Notes under the pieces: generated by a model | The model's input: the letters and a program-made list of their open reading frames with translations, nothing else | Told to the model about the DNA's origin: nothing | Databases searched by the model: none | Shown here: positions 26,830-35,816 of the stretch, in pieces | Numbering within the stretch: the first letter of the stretch is position 1 | Layout of the letters: the number at the start of each line of letters is the position of its first letter | Translations under genes and position numbers: made by a program | Origin: Candidatus Dormiibacterota bacterium | Lineage (GTDB): Bacteria; Chloroflexota; Dormibacteria; Aeolococcales; Aeolococcaceae | Assembly (NCBI GenBank): GCA_003132525.1 | Contig: PKXZ01000026.1 | Coordinates: forward strand, 46,717-102,988 | Length of the DNA stretch: 56,272 bases | Direction: 5' to 3'

Positions 26830-27426
26830 CTACCGTCGTGGCAAGGCGTCGCGAGTCGATGCCGATGTTGGCGGCGACGGTATCGGCCCGGGAGGCAGCC
26901 CAGCGACCGTGGTGATCGACGTCTGCCCACTGCCCCGGTCGCGGCCCTTGGGCACGCCTCGATGGAAGGCAGCCCGGAGCAGGATCGGCACCGCCGCGGA
27001 CAGCACTCCGGTGAAGAACGTGAGGCCGTTGGGCAGGTGGTTGTAATCCGAGAGGCCGAGGTAGCAGAAGAGCGCTGTCAGGAACGCGGCGATGATGATC
27101 ACCGCCATGCCCACGACCAGGACGATCTCCTGGTTGCGCTCGTTCACGATCGGGTGGTCCGGCCGGCGCTGCTGGAGCATGCGGTAGATGTTGAGACCGG
27201 CCCAGGAGTTGAGCATCAGCCCGCTGACGAAGGCGAGGATGGAGATCGTGATGCGGAACTCAGGCAGGTTCTTGACGATGAACACCGCGATGTTGACCAC
27301 GATCAGCGCAGCGGGGGTCAGCGCGCCGATCAATGGGATCGTCCAGCGCTTCAGGAACGGGCCCACGCCGGTGCGCTCCGGCTGAGCCGTGGCGATTCTC
27401 GAGGGCCTCCGGCGGCGAAAGGGCAT
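26830..27426 (-). CDS. Membrane protein, about four transmembrane helices
   Basis: A 198-residue protein. A basic N-terminus is followed by hydrophobic helices at about residues 31-50, 58-78, 101-122 and 132-152, then a long Gly/Pro/Ser-rich, basic C-terminal tail. The cytoplasmic loop QQRRPDHPIVNERNQE is strongly charged. No family was recognised. It is divergent from the histidine kinase gene. Confidence 0.6.
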   Translation of the reverse strand: MPFRRRRPSRIATAQPERTGVGPFLKRWTIPLIGALTPAALIVVNIAVFIVKNLPEFRITISILAFVSGLMLNSWAGLNIYRMLQQRRPDHPIVNERNQEIVLVVGMAVIIIAAFLTALFCYLGLSDYNHLPNGLTFFTGVLSAAVPILLRAAFHRGVPKGRDRGSGQTSITTVAGLPPGPIPSPPTSASTRDALPRR

Positions 27427-27562
27427 GCCGTAAGCGTACGGGTCCCGGGCCCCGCAGGAACGCCCATCCGCTCGAGTGGCCGGGATCGTTCGTCACTGCC
27501 CCGTTTCCGGACTGCGAGCGGTCACCCATTCGGCGCCCCCTTCGCCCCAATAGGCTCGACTC

Positions 27563-30043
27563 ATGCGCGCGCGTCGGCCGGGCCGCGGCCTCTTTGTCGG
27601 CAGGTTCGGGCTGCGAACCAGCCTCGCCGGCCGCCTCCTGGCCGGTGGGGTCGTCTTCACCGCGCTCGTGATCGCCGGCGTCAGCGGGTTCCTGCTGGTG
27701 AGCCGCTCGCAGCAGACCAACGCGGGTGCGCTGTCCAACGCGGACAACCGGGCCGGCGTCGCCGGTGAGCTCATCTCGCGGGTCATCCAACCGCAGGCGC
27801 AGTACGCGGCCACGGCGGTCGCGTCGCTGACGTCCCTTCAGCTCGCGCTCAGCGGCACCAATCCGACGACTTTGGTCGCCGCCGAGTTCGGCGACAAGCG
27901 GATCGTCGACCTGCCGGGGCTCGGCGTGGTCGTCCTCAACAAGGCGGGCAGCATCCTCTACACGAGCGAGTGCGACAGCGTGAACCTGCTCGGCGCCGCC
28001 ATACACCCGACGACCAGCGCGTGCGAGCAGGGTGCGATTCCTCACGTCACCGCCTCGCTCGCGTCGGTTCGCGATGCGCTGAACATCGAGACAACCAGCG
28101 CGTGCCAGCAGCCCAGCCCGGCGATTGCGGCGAGCCCGGCGTTGCGGGCGCAGTGCCCATCAGGGGTCGAGGGCGTGGAGATGCTCGCCGGCGGCCTGCC
28201 CGCGCTGGACGTGGCCGTACCGGTCTATGACGTGCAGGCCGGTACCGAGGCGCCGCTCGGGATCGTCGTCTACAGCGCCCAGCTGCAGACCCAGTTCGCG
28301 CGGTACGGCCCGGTCATCGGGTACACGCCGGTATTTCTCAGCGCCGGGTCAACCGCGAGCCTCATCCGCTTCACCGGTGCGACCGATACCCCCACTCCAT
28401 CGGCCGTGCCGCCGGCCATCGCACAGGACGTGGCGCATCGCACCTCCGGACAGGTCGCTCACGCCATCTACACAGTCGGTGGGGTCGGCGCCGTGGCAGG
28501 GAGCTTCGTTCCGCTTGACGCGCCGGGTGGGACCAGCATCGCCGGGTACCTCGGCGTCGAGGTCCCACTGTCGATCTTTGCCGCCGGCACCGCTCAGGAC
28601 GAGGCGACGATCGCGCAGATCGCCTTCACCGCGCTCGTGGTTGTGTGTCTGCTCGTGCTCCTCTTCGTCGATCGGTTCGTCCGCCGCCCGGTGTCGCGAC
28701 TGGAGCGAGGGGTCGAGCGCATCGCCGCCGGCGACTACGCGACCGATATTCCGGTCACGTCGCGCGATGAGCTCGGGCGGCTCGCCGCAGGTGTCAACCG
28801 AATGCGCCAACAGATCGCCGGGTACATCGAGCACATCGACGGATCGGTCGGCCGGCTGCAGGAGGTGTCCCGCGCGCTGACCATGACCACGGGCGGGATC
28901 GAGCAACTCCAGGACGCGGTGCTCGGTGCTGCCGACGCTATCGCGGGCGGGTCCGCGAGCGCGACCGTTTACACCCGGCGTGGTTCGGAGTTCCTGCGCA
29001 TGCGCAGCCGCGGCCCGGAGATGCCTGACATGGCCGACACGATGCCGGTGGAAGCGTTGAGCGCGGGACACGCCGTGCGTCTCGACTGGGGCGGCCGCGC
29101 CGGGATCGCCGTGCCGATGCTCTTCCAGGAGGCTCTCACCGGTGTGCTCGTGGTCGGGTCGGAGCGTCCTGTCGCAGAAGGTGATGAGCGGGCCCTGATC
29201 ACTCTCGCCAACAACGCCGCGGTCGCGGTCGAGAACACTCGCACCCTCGAACAGGAACGGGAGGCGGTGCGCAGGCTCAAAGAGTTGAACCAGTTGAAGA
29301 GCGACTTCCTTGACACCGCACAGCACGAGCTGCGCACACCGGTGCTCGCCATCCAGGGACAGATCGAGTTGCTCAACGTGGCGTGGGACAAGTGGGACGA
29401 TGCGACCAAGCTCGAGATCGTGCGTGATGTCGACATCTCGGTGAAGCTGCTTGGTGAAACCGTCGAGAACGTCGTCGACTTCGCGCTGGTGAACTCCGAC
29501 ACGATCGACGTGCGCATGTCATCCGTGGACGTTGCCGCCGCGATCAGGGACGCGTCAAACGACGTCCGCCGCCACTTCAAGGACGGTCTGCCCGTCGAGC
29601 TCACCACTGACGTGCGCGGGACGCCCGCGCTGATGGCCGACCCGTTCCGTCTGCGCCAGGTCCTCCGCGCCCTGATCGACAATGCTGTGAAGTTCACGCC
29701 GGAAGGCGGACACGTGCGCGTCACCGCCGGTCCGGTCAAGGGCACGGGACACTGTCGCATCGAGGTGGTCGATGACGGCATCGGGATCAGCCCCGAAGCG
29801 ATCCCGCGCCTCTTCGATCGCTTCTACCAGGAGGACAACAGCCGCACGCGGCGCCACGGCGGTATGGGCATGGGTCTCGCCCTGGTGCGCCGCCTCTGCG
29901 ATGCGCATGGCGCGACGGTGACGGCGACGAGCCACGAGAAGCGCGGCAGCACGTTCACGATTCTCTGGCCGCTGGCGGACGTCGAAGCCGAACCCGCGCC
30001 GAGCGCCCTCTTCTTCGAACCTGTCCCGGCTACCAGCACCTAG
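27563..30043 (+). CDS. Sensor histidine kinase (HAMP, GAF-like, HisKA, HATPase)
   Basis: An 826-residue membrane sensor. TM1 is at ~25-47, an extracytoplasmic region spans ~48-350 and TM2 ~354-372. HAMP (~372-425) shows DRFVRRPVSRLERGVERIAAGDY. A GAF-like domain covers ~440-560. HisKA carries the phospho-acceptor H588 in AQHELRTPV. HATPase_c shows the N box near LIDNAVKF, G1 VVDDGIGI and G2 HGGMGMGLAL. No response regulator gene is adjacent, so the partner is elsewhere. The sensor domain has several Cys but no recognised ligand fold. The start is an ATG at 27563. Confidence 0.9.
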   Translation: MRARRPGRGLFVGRFGLRTSLAGRLLAGGVVFTALVIAGVSGFLLVSRSQQTNAGALSNADNRAGVAGELISRVIQPQAQYAATAVASLTSLQLALSGTNPTTLVAAEFGDKRIVDLPGLGVVVLNKAGSILYTSECDSVNLLGAAIHPTTSACEQGAIPHVTASLASVRDALNIETTSACQQPSPAIAASPALRAQCPSGVEGVEMLAGGLPALDVAVPVYDVQAGTEAPLGIVVYSAQLQTQFARYGPVIGYTPVFLSAGSTASLIRFTGATDTPTPSAVPPAIAQDVAHRTSGQVAHAIYTVGGVGAVAGSFVPLDAPGGTSIAGYLGVEVPLSIFAAGTAQDEATIAQIAFTALVVVCLLVLLFVDRFVRRPVSRLERGVERIAAGDYATDIPVTSRDELGRLAAGVNRMRQQIAGYIEHIDGSVGRLQEVSRALTMTTGGIEQLQDAVLGAADAIAGGSASATVYTRRGSEFLRMRSRGPEMPDMADTMPVEALSAGHAVRLDWGGRAGIAVPMLFQEALTGVLVVGSERPVAEGDERALITLANNAAVAVENTRTLEQEREAVRRLKELNQLKSDFLDTAQHELRTPVLAIQGQIELLNVAWDKWDDATKLEIVRDVDISVKLLGETVENVVDFALVNSDTIDVRMSSVDVAAAIRDASNDVRRHFKDGLPVELTTDVRGTPALMADPFRLRQVLRALIDNAVKFTPEGGHVRVTAGPVKGTGHCRIEVVDDGIGISPEAIPRLFDRFYQEDNSRTRRHGGMGMGLALVRRLCDAHGATVTATSHEKRGSTFTILWPLADVEAEPAPSALFFEPVPATST

Positions 30044-30060
30044 TCCGAGTCACGACAGCG

Positions 30061-30077
30061 CTGCGCGGCTGGCGCAG
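30061..30077. terminator. Bidirectional hairpin between convergent genes
   Basis: CTGCGC-GGCTG-GCGCAG forms a 6-bp stem with a 5-base loop, followed by TTCTCT on the plus strand. It lies between the stops of the histidine kinase (30043) and the helicase (30093). The 14 bases GGCGCAGTTCTCTA also occur at the end of the dnaK terminator. Confidence 0.5.
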
Positions 30078-30092
30078 TTCTCTACGGGGCTC

Positions 30093-33000
30093 TCAGTGCG
30101 CTGACACGGTCGCGAAGGTTGGCCCCACGCTCGTTACCGGCAGGCCATCCTCGAAGACGACGTTGTTGGTGCGAACCGACGTGATGCGCGGACCTGGCAG
30201 CAGGATGCCTGCGACGTTCAACGGGTCGGTGGCCGAGACACGGACCACTTCCGAGGAGCGCTCGCGCCGGCGCACGCTGCGCAACTGATCGACGGCTTCG
30301 GGCAGCGCGAACTGCTCACCGGCAAAGCCCGTGACAAAACGTCCGCCGCGCGCGGTGCCGCGTGCTTCCATGCGACGCAGCGCCCACACCACGTCGCGCC
30401 ACGGCAGCGCGATCGTCTCGCGGGCGACGACGTCGCGGAAGACGACGCCCCAACGCACGAGCAACTGCTCGGCGATCGCCTCGGCGAGGGCATCGTGCTC
30501 CGCGACCGATGACATGCGCGGCACCAGCGACCATCGACCCTCACCGGACGAGTAGCCGCTGACGCCGTGTCGAAGTCCGCGGTGGTGTGGGCGTGGACGT
30601 CCGAGGCCACGGCTGACCAGCAGGCGCCGCACGGCACTGAACCCGTCCGCGGTGAGCAGGCCTCGCGCAACGCCGTCCCACAAGGCGTTCTCGACTTCGC
30701 TGGGGAGCCTGCGTGCGAGCGTGACGATGTCATTGGTAAAGAGCGCGCCGCGCTCGCGCAGCGCGTCGAGCACGTCCAGGGTTGCGCCGGAAACGGGCTC
30801 GAGCGGCTGGGCTTCACCGCGCACCGACTGGAGAAGCCACGGCAGGTCGGAGCGCATGACCAGGGTCACGGGCGTGGCCCGTGACGCCGACGAACTGCTG
30901 CGTGGCGGCGCAGTGGCGCCCGGTTCGTCGCGCACCTTCAATCGTGCCCACGCGACCTCTCCGGACATGCACAGCTCGTCGAGCCAGGCGCTGCGGTAGC
31001 CGGACACGCGGCTGGGCAGGACCGTCTCCTCCCACACGCCGGCGGGGATCTCGAAGCCCTGCAACTGCGCAATGGTGGCGGCGACGCCGGCACGGCCCTC
31101 GCGCTGGGTCCCGGGAGCAACTCGTTGCCAGCGAAGCAGAAAACGCACGAAATCCTGTGCGGTGACCGGCTCGATCTCCTGCCGCAAGCGCTGCTGCGTG
31201 TAACCGTGAATGCGGGCGAGCAGCCTGCGCGCGCACCACTGCTCGTCGCTGATGCCGGGATCGAAGTGGCCGCGAATCACAAACCCCTCGCCCTCGATCG
31301 CGGCAAGACCGATCGCCACGTCGGATTGGCGAAGCCCCGTGCGCGCGGCAAGTGCCTCGGTGGTCATCGGACCGCTGACTTCCAGGTGTCCGCGAAGGAT
31401 CGCTGCGACGAGCGCGTCGCCGTCCAACGGCGCGAGGCTCAGTCCGCCGGGGCGCGGGGTCAGCGTCGCGCCCGGCCACAGCGACTCGATTCCCGCGGCA
31501 CGCTCAGTGGCGCACCAGAAGACATCGCCGGCCTTGGTAACAGCGAGGGCCCTGCGCCGCTCCACGAGGGCGTCGAACCACGAGGTCCACGCGGGGTCCG
31601 CCCTGGTCACCACCAGCGAGATCAGCAGATCGTGCAGCTCGTCATGGTCGCGCGGATCCGGTGTCGCCTCGGCGCGGACGCGCGCTATCGCATCCGGATC
31701 GAGTGCTGCGAGGTCGCGCGCCTCCACCGGGAGACCCCGGCGCAGCGTGATCGCCCGGCTCCGGCGTTCCTCGAGCGGGGCGTCGTCAAGGAACGTATAC
31801 GGCCGGCCATTGACGATCTCGTGGGCAAGCGGTGACGGTTCGACGGTGTCGCGAAAGCTGATCTCGACTTCCTTGCGCTCGATGCGCATCACCAGCTCGC
31901 GCAGCGAGTCGACGTCCATCACCTCATGCAAGCAGTCGTACATCGTCTGGTTGACCAGCGGATGATCGGGCGCCTCGACCGGTCCCGTCGGGTTCTCGTT
32001 CTGGCACGCGACCAATTTCGGAAAGACCGCGCCCATGATGTCGTCGGACTCGAGCCGCTGGATCGGCGCCGGGTTCTTGCGCCCGCCCTTGAAGCGCAAC
32101 ACTGTGAGCGAGCGATTGAGGTTCCAGCGCCAGCGCACGGCCCACATCGGTGCGAAGATCGCCGCCTTGCGCAGCGTCTCCTCCACCGTGTTCGAGGAGA
32201 GGAACTTTGGGATGTCCTCGAGCGGAAAGCTGTGCTGCGGACCGAGCGAGAGCAGCACGCAATCGTCGCTGGCCGCGGCCTGCAGCTCGAAGTCGAATGT
32301 CGCGCAGAATCGCTTGCGCAGCGCAAGACCCAACGCGCGGTTGACTCGGCCACCGAAGGGCGCATGCACCACCAGCTGCATGCCACCGCTGTCGTCGAAG
32401 AAGCGTTCGAGCACGATGTGCTCGAGTGTGGGCAACACACCGAGCGCAGTGCGACCCGCCGCCAGGTAGCGCACCACCATCGACGCAACATCGTTGTCGA
32501 CCCCGGCGCTTTGCTCAACCCAGGTGATCGCCTCATCGGCACCGCCCTCGGCGAGCAGCGCATCCACACCGCTGCGTAGGTCCGACACCTCGCGCGACAG
32601 TTCCTCGGTGCGAGCCGGGGCCTCACCGAGCCAGAACGGCACCGACGGCGGCGCGCCGTGCGCGTCCACAACACGGACGGTACCGGCGACCACGCGACGG
32701 ATCTTCCACGACGTGCTTCCCAGCAGGAAGATGTCACCCGCCGATGACTCGATCGCCCAGTCCTCGTTGACTGTCCCGATGAACGTGTCGTCCGGCTCCG
32801 CGAGCACCCGGTAGTCCCCGGTCTCCGGAATCGCGCCGCCCGACGTCAAGGCCGCAAGACGCGCGCCGCGCCTCGCCCGCACCTCACCGTTGATCTGATC
32901 CCGGTGCAGATATGCTGCAACCCGGCCGCGCCCGGTCGGGATCCCGTCGGAGACGAGTTCCACGATGCGGTCGAAGTCATCGCGGGTCAGCTCCGCGAAG

Positions 33001-34340
33001 GGCGCCGCCGCGCGCATCAGCTCGAAGAGATCGTCCTCGCGCCAGCTGTCTGCCGCGCATTCGGCAACGATCTGCTGCGCGAGGATGTCGAGCGGAAGGC
33101 GTGGCGGATGTACGGCGTCCAGCGCGCCACTTCGGACGCCGGCGAGCAGTGCGGTGCACTCGACAAGCTCATCGCGTGTCATCGGATACAGCCGTCCCTT
33201 TGGTATGCCGCCGCGGCTGTGACCGGAACGACCGACACGCTGCAGGAAGGTTGCGATGCTGCGCGGCGAGGCGATCTGGCAGACCATCTCGATCGGCCCG
33301 ATATCGATGCCCAACTCGAGGGAAGCGGTGGCGACCAGTGCGCGCAACTCGCCTGCACGGAGCTGGGATTCGACGCGTTGGCGGCGGTCTCTCGAGAGGC
33401 TGCCGTGGTGCGCCGCAACGGCGTCATCGCCAAGGCGTTCCGCGAGCAGATGCGCGACCCGTTCGGCCATCCGCCGGGTGTTGACGAAGACGAGCGTTGT
33501 CCGGTGCGCGCGGACGTGCGCGGCGATGGCGTCGAGCACCTCGCCAAGCTGCTCGCGAGACGCCACTGCCTCGAGCTCACCCGAGGGCAGTTCGATGGCC
33601 ACGTCGAGCGCGCGCCGGTGACCGACATCGACGATCGCGCAGCGCGGACTGCCGTCTGCGTTGCTGCGCGACGGACCGGCCCCGACGAGCAACCGGGCAA
33701 CCGTTTGAATGGGTCGCTGGGTGGCCGAAAGACCGATGCGCACCGGTCGCGTTGCGCAGAGACGCTCGAGACGTTCGAGCGTGACCGCGAGATGTGAACC
33801 GCGTTTGTCGCGCGCGACCGCGTGGATCTCGTCGACGATGATGGTCGTCACCGTGCTCAGCGCCGCACGACTCCGCTGCGCCGTGACGAGAAGATACAGC
33901 GACTCGGGTGTCGTGACCAGGAAATTCGGTGGGCGCTTGATCATCGCCGCGCGCATCGACTGCGTGGTATCCCCGGTGCGCACCTCGGCACGCAGCGCCG
34001 GCAGGGTCATCCCCATCTCGGCCGCGACCTCGGCGATCTCGCGGAGCGGCGTCTCCAGGTTCTGCTGCACGTCGACCGCGAGCGCCTTCAATGGCGAGAC
34101 ATAGACGACCTGGGTGGCACCCTCGACCACCTCACCGCGGTCGGCCGCGCGGTAGAGGGCATCGATGCAGACGAGGAAACCCGCGAGCGTCTTGCCGGAG
34201 CCGGTCGGGGCGGCAATGAGGGTGTTGTTCCCAGCCGCGATCAGCGGCCATCCCTCGCCCTGCGCGGGCGTTGGGCCTTCGGGAAAACGGCGCTCGAACC
34301 ACGCCCGCACCGCGGGGTGGAACCGGCTCATGTCGCTCAT
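30093..34340 (-). CDS. lhr: Lhr-family ATP-dependent DNA helicase
   Basis: A 1415-residue superfamily 2 helicase. The N-terminal Q-motif region TPAQGEGWPLIAAG is followed by Walker A APTGSGKT, motif Ib TTPESLYLL, motif II DEIH, motif III SATQRP and motif VI QRVGRSGH. A winged-helix/beta-barrel Lhr core and the long Lhr C-terminal extension follow, ending near residue 1415. Lhr proteins translocate 3'-5' on single-stranded DNA and act in repair. The length fits the large Lhr class. On the minus strand a TAGAAT box lies about 20 bases before the start. No nei or adjacent repair gene is seen. Confidence 0.93.
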   Translation of the reverse strand: MSDMSRFHPAVRAWFERRFPEGPTPAQGEGWPLIAAGNNTLIAAPTGSGKTLAGFLVCIDALYRAADRGEVVEGATQVVYVSPLKALAVDVQQNLETPLREIAEVAAEMGMTLPALRAEVRTGDTTQSMRAAMIKRPPNFLVTTPESLYLLVTAQRSRAALSTVTTIIVDEIHAVARDKRGSHLAVTLERLERLCATRPVRIGLSATQRPIQTVARLLVGAGPSRSNADGSPRCAIVDVGHRRALDVAIELPSGELEAVASREQLGEVLDAIAAHVRAHRTTLVFVNTRRMAERVAHLLAERLGDDAVAAHHGSLSRDRRQRVESQLRAGELRALVATASLELGIDIGPIEMVCQIASPRSIATFLQRVGRSGHSRGGIPKGRLYPMTRDELVECTALLAGVRSGALDAVHPPRLPLDILAQQIVAECAADSWREDDLFELMRAAAPFAELTRDDFDRIVELVSDGIPTGRGRVAAYLHRDQINGEVRARRGARLAALTSGGAIPETGDYRVLAEPDDTFIGTVNEDWAIESSAGDIFLLGSTSWKIRRVVAGTVRVVDAHGAPPSVPFWLGEAPARTEELSREVSDLRSGVDALLAEGGADEAITWVEQSAGVDNDVASMVVRYLAAGRTALGVLPTLEHIVLERFFDDSGGMQLVVHAPFGGRVNRALGLALRKRFCATFDFELQAAASDDCVLLSLGPQHSFPLEDIPKFLSSNTVEETLRKAAIFAPMWAVRWRWNLNRSLTVLRFKGGRKNPAPIQRLESDDIMGAVFPKLVACQNENPTGPVEAPDHPLVNQTMYDCLHEVMDVDSLRELVMRIERKEVEISFRDTVEPSPLAHEIVNGRPYTFLDDAPLEERRSRAITLRRGLPVEARDLAALDPDAIARVRAEATPDPRDHDELHDLLISLVVTRADPAWTSWFDALVERRRALAVTKAGDVFWCATERAAGIESLWPGATLTPRPGGLSLAPLDGDALVAAILRGHLEVSGPMTTEALAARTGLRQSDVAIGLAAIEGEGFVIRGHFDPGISDEQWCARRLLARIHGYTQQRLRQEIEPVTAQDFVRFLLRWQRVAPGTQREGRAGVAATIAQLQGFEIPAGVWEETVLPSRVSGYRSAWLDELCMSGEVAWARLKVRDEPGATAPPRSSSSASRATPVTLVMRSDLPWLLQSVRGEAQPLEPVSGATLDVLDALRERGALFTNDIVTLARRLPSEVENALWDGVARGLLTADGFSAVRRLLVSRGLGRPRPHHRGLRHGVSGYSSGEGRWSLVPRMSSVAEHDALAEAIAEQLLVRWGVVFRDVVARETIALPWRDVVWALRRMEARGTARGGRFVTGFAGEQFALPEAVDQLRSVRRRERSSEVVRVSATDPLNVAGILLPGPRITSVRTNNVVFEDGLPVTSVGPTFATVSAH

Positions 34341-34384
34341 CTGGGACCGCTTATTCTACCATCCCAGAGGGAACAGACGTTCGG

Positions 34385-34963
34385 TCAGAGCGGCCCCTTC
34401 AGGATCTCACCGAGGCCACCACCGCCTGCCAGTCCACCGAGCCCGCCAAGGACGCCCAGCTCGCCTTCGCCGCGGTTGTGCTCCGAGCTCCGATCCTGCT
34501 CGGCTTCGAGGGCCAGCACGGCGCACAGGATCAGCAGGTCGTTCTGGCCCTCAACGATGTCGACGCCATACGAGTCGGCGAGGCTGATCCACGCCTTGGA
34601 CACCGTCGCGACGGTCTGACCGTTCTCGGTGATGGTGAAATCGTGTCCCGCAAAGTTTCCTGTCATCTCCATGTCGCTGCCACCGGCCACGGAGATCGTC
34701 CATTTGGGATGGAATGGTCCGGAGAAGCGTTGATGCAGCTCCGCGCTGACTCCGCCGGTGAGGGTGATGTCGTAGGTCGCCATCAGCGAAACCAGCTTCC
34801 GGCTCACCCGGCCGACCTCGGTCCCGGCCAGGTCGTTGACGAGCATCAGACCGTGCAGGCTCAGCACCTTGCCGTCGACCTGCAACGCCGGCTGACCAGC
34901 CTCGTTGAGGATGTCGTTGTCCTCTCCAAGGCGGAAGATCTTCTCGCGTACCTGGTACTTCAT
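34385..34963 (-). CDS. LURP-one-related / YxjI family protein
   Basis: A 192-residue protein of the Tubby-like LURP1/YxjI family. The N-terminal MKYQVREKIFRLGEDNDI and LNEAGQPALQVDGKVLSLHG are typical, with a twelve-stranded barrel implied by alternating strands and a closing hydrophobic helix (DLLILCAVLALE). The C-terminus is Gly-rich. Bacterial members are of uncertain function, perhaps lipid or membrane associated. The ATG at 34963 was chosen by family start; the frame is open upstream but is not family-like. Confidence 0.85.
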   Translation of the reverse strand: MKYQVREKIFRLGEDNDILNEAGQPALQVDGKVLSLHGLMLVNDLAGTEVGRVSRKLVSLMATYDITLTGGVSAELHQRFSGPFHPKWTISVAGGSDMEMTGNFAGHDFTITENGQTVATVSKAWISLADSYGVDIVEGQNDLLILCAVLALEAEQDRSSEHNRGEGELGVLGGLGGLAGGGGLGEILKGPL

Positions 34964-35081
34964 TGGCCGCCTCCGGGTGACTCCCTCCCCGAATGCGTGG
35001 GCTCGCAGTCTAGCCGAGTGCCTGCGAGAGCCCCGCGGTCGGCACAAGCCTCTCGACCACGATGACGATGCTTCCGAAGCG

Positions 35082-35807
35082 TCACAGGACTCGTGTCGGC
35101 AGCGCGGTTTCATGGGCGCTGTCGCCATCGCGGCGGATCTCATACGCCAGGGCGCCTTGCTTCTCGGTGAATGCCTCGTAAAGATCGGTCCCGTGGTAGA
35201 TCAGGCCAGCGCCGTTGTCGGTCGCGTACGTCAGGGGCAGCGTCCCGTCGGCCACGAGCCTGTGGATCAGAGGTCGCCGCTGCTCCTCGGCGTCGTGGTG
35301 CGGACTGTTGCCATAGGGCAGGAATCCAAGCGCGTCGGTCACCGGTCGCAGGTTTAGACCAAAGGAGTCGGTCGTGCCACCGACGTGCCAGCAGAGCGAG
35401 CCAGCCGACACCCCCATCAACACGACGCCGGCCTCCCAGACTCTTCGCAGGATCACATCGAGTCCATGGACACGCCAGAGCGCGAGCAGGTTGGCGGTGC
35501 TTCCTCCGCTGACCCAGATGACGTCCTGACCCAACAGGTGCGCCTCGACGTCGTCGAAGTTGGGCATGGGAAACAGATCCAGGTGCGACACCACCATGTC
35601 GAGCTTGGAGAACGCGTGATGCAACGTTGCGAGCCACATGGAGCTGTCGCCCGTCGCCGTGCCGATGATGCAGAGGCGCGGATGTGCGCCGGCTCGGGCG
35701 ACCTTGGTTGCGAGTGAATAGGCAGGGCCCGGCTTGATGTTCCAGGTGTCTCCGTCCGGCTGAAACCCGATGCTCGTGGCGATGATGGTTGGCTGGGATG
35801 CGGTCAT
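35082..35807 (-). CDS. Peptidase E-like hydrolase (family S51)
   Basis: A 241-residue protein of the peptidase E/cyanophycinase-like family. The nucleophile elbow is GVSAGSLCW, preceded by WVSGGSTANLLALWR, and the later GNSPHHDAEEQRRPLI block supplies the His/Glu side typical of PepE. It would cleave Asp-Xaa dipeptides or a related substrate in the cytoplasm. Start at 35807 (ATG) places TIIATSIGF at the N-terminus, as in relatives. The start lies only 9 bases from the start of the divergent Kelch-like gene. Confidence 0.88.
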   Translation of the reverse strand: MTASQPTIIATSIGFQPDGDTWNIKPGPAYSLATKVARAGAHPRLCIIGTATGDSSMWLATLHHAFSKLDMVVSHLDLFPMPNFDDVEAHLLGQDVIWVSGGSTANLLALWRVHGLDVILRRVWEAGVVLMGVSAGSLCWHVGGTTDSFGLNLRPVTDALGFLPYGNSPHHDAEEQRRPLIHRLVADGTLPLTYATDNGAGLIYHGTDLYEAFTEKQGALAYEIRRDGDSAHETALPTRVL

Positions 35808-35816
35808 CGGACGATT

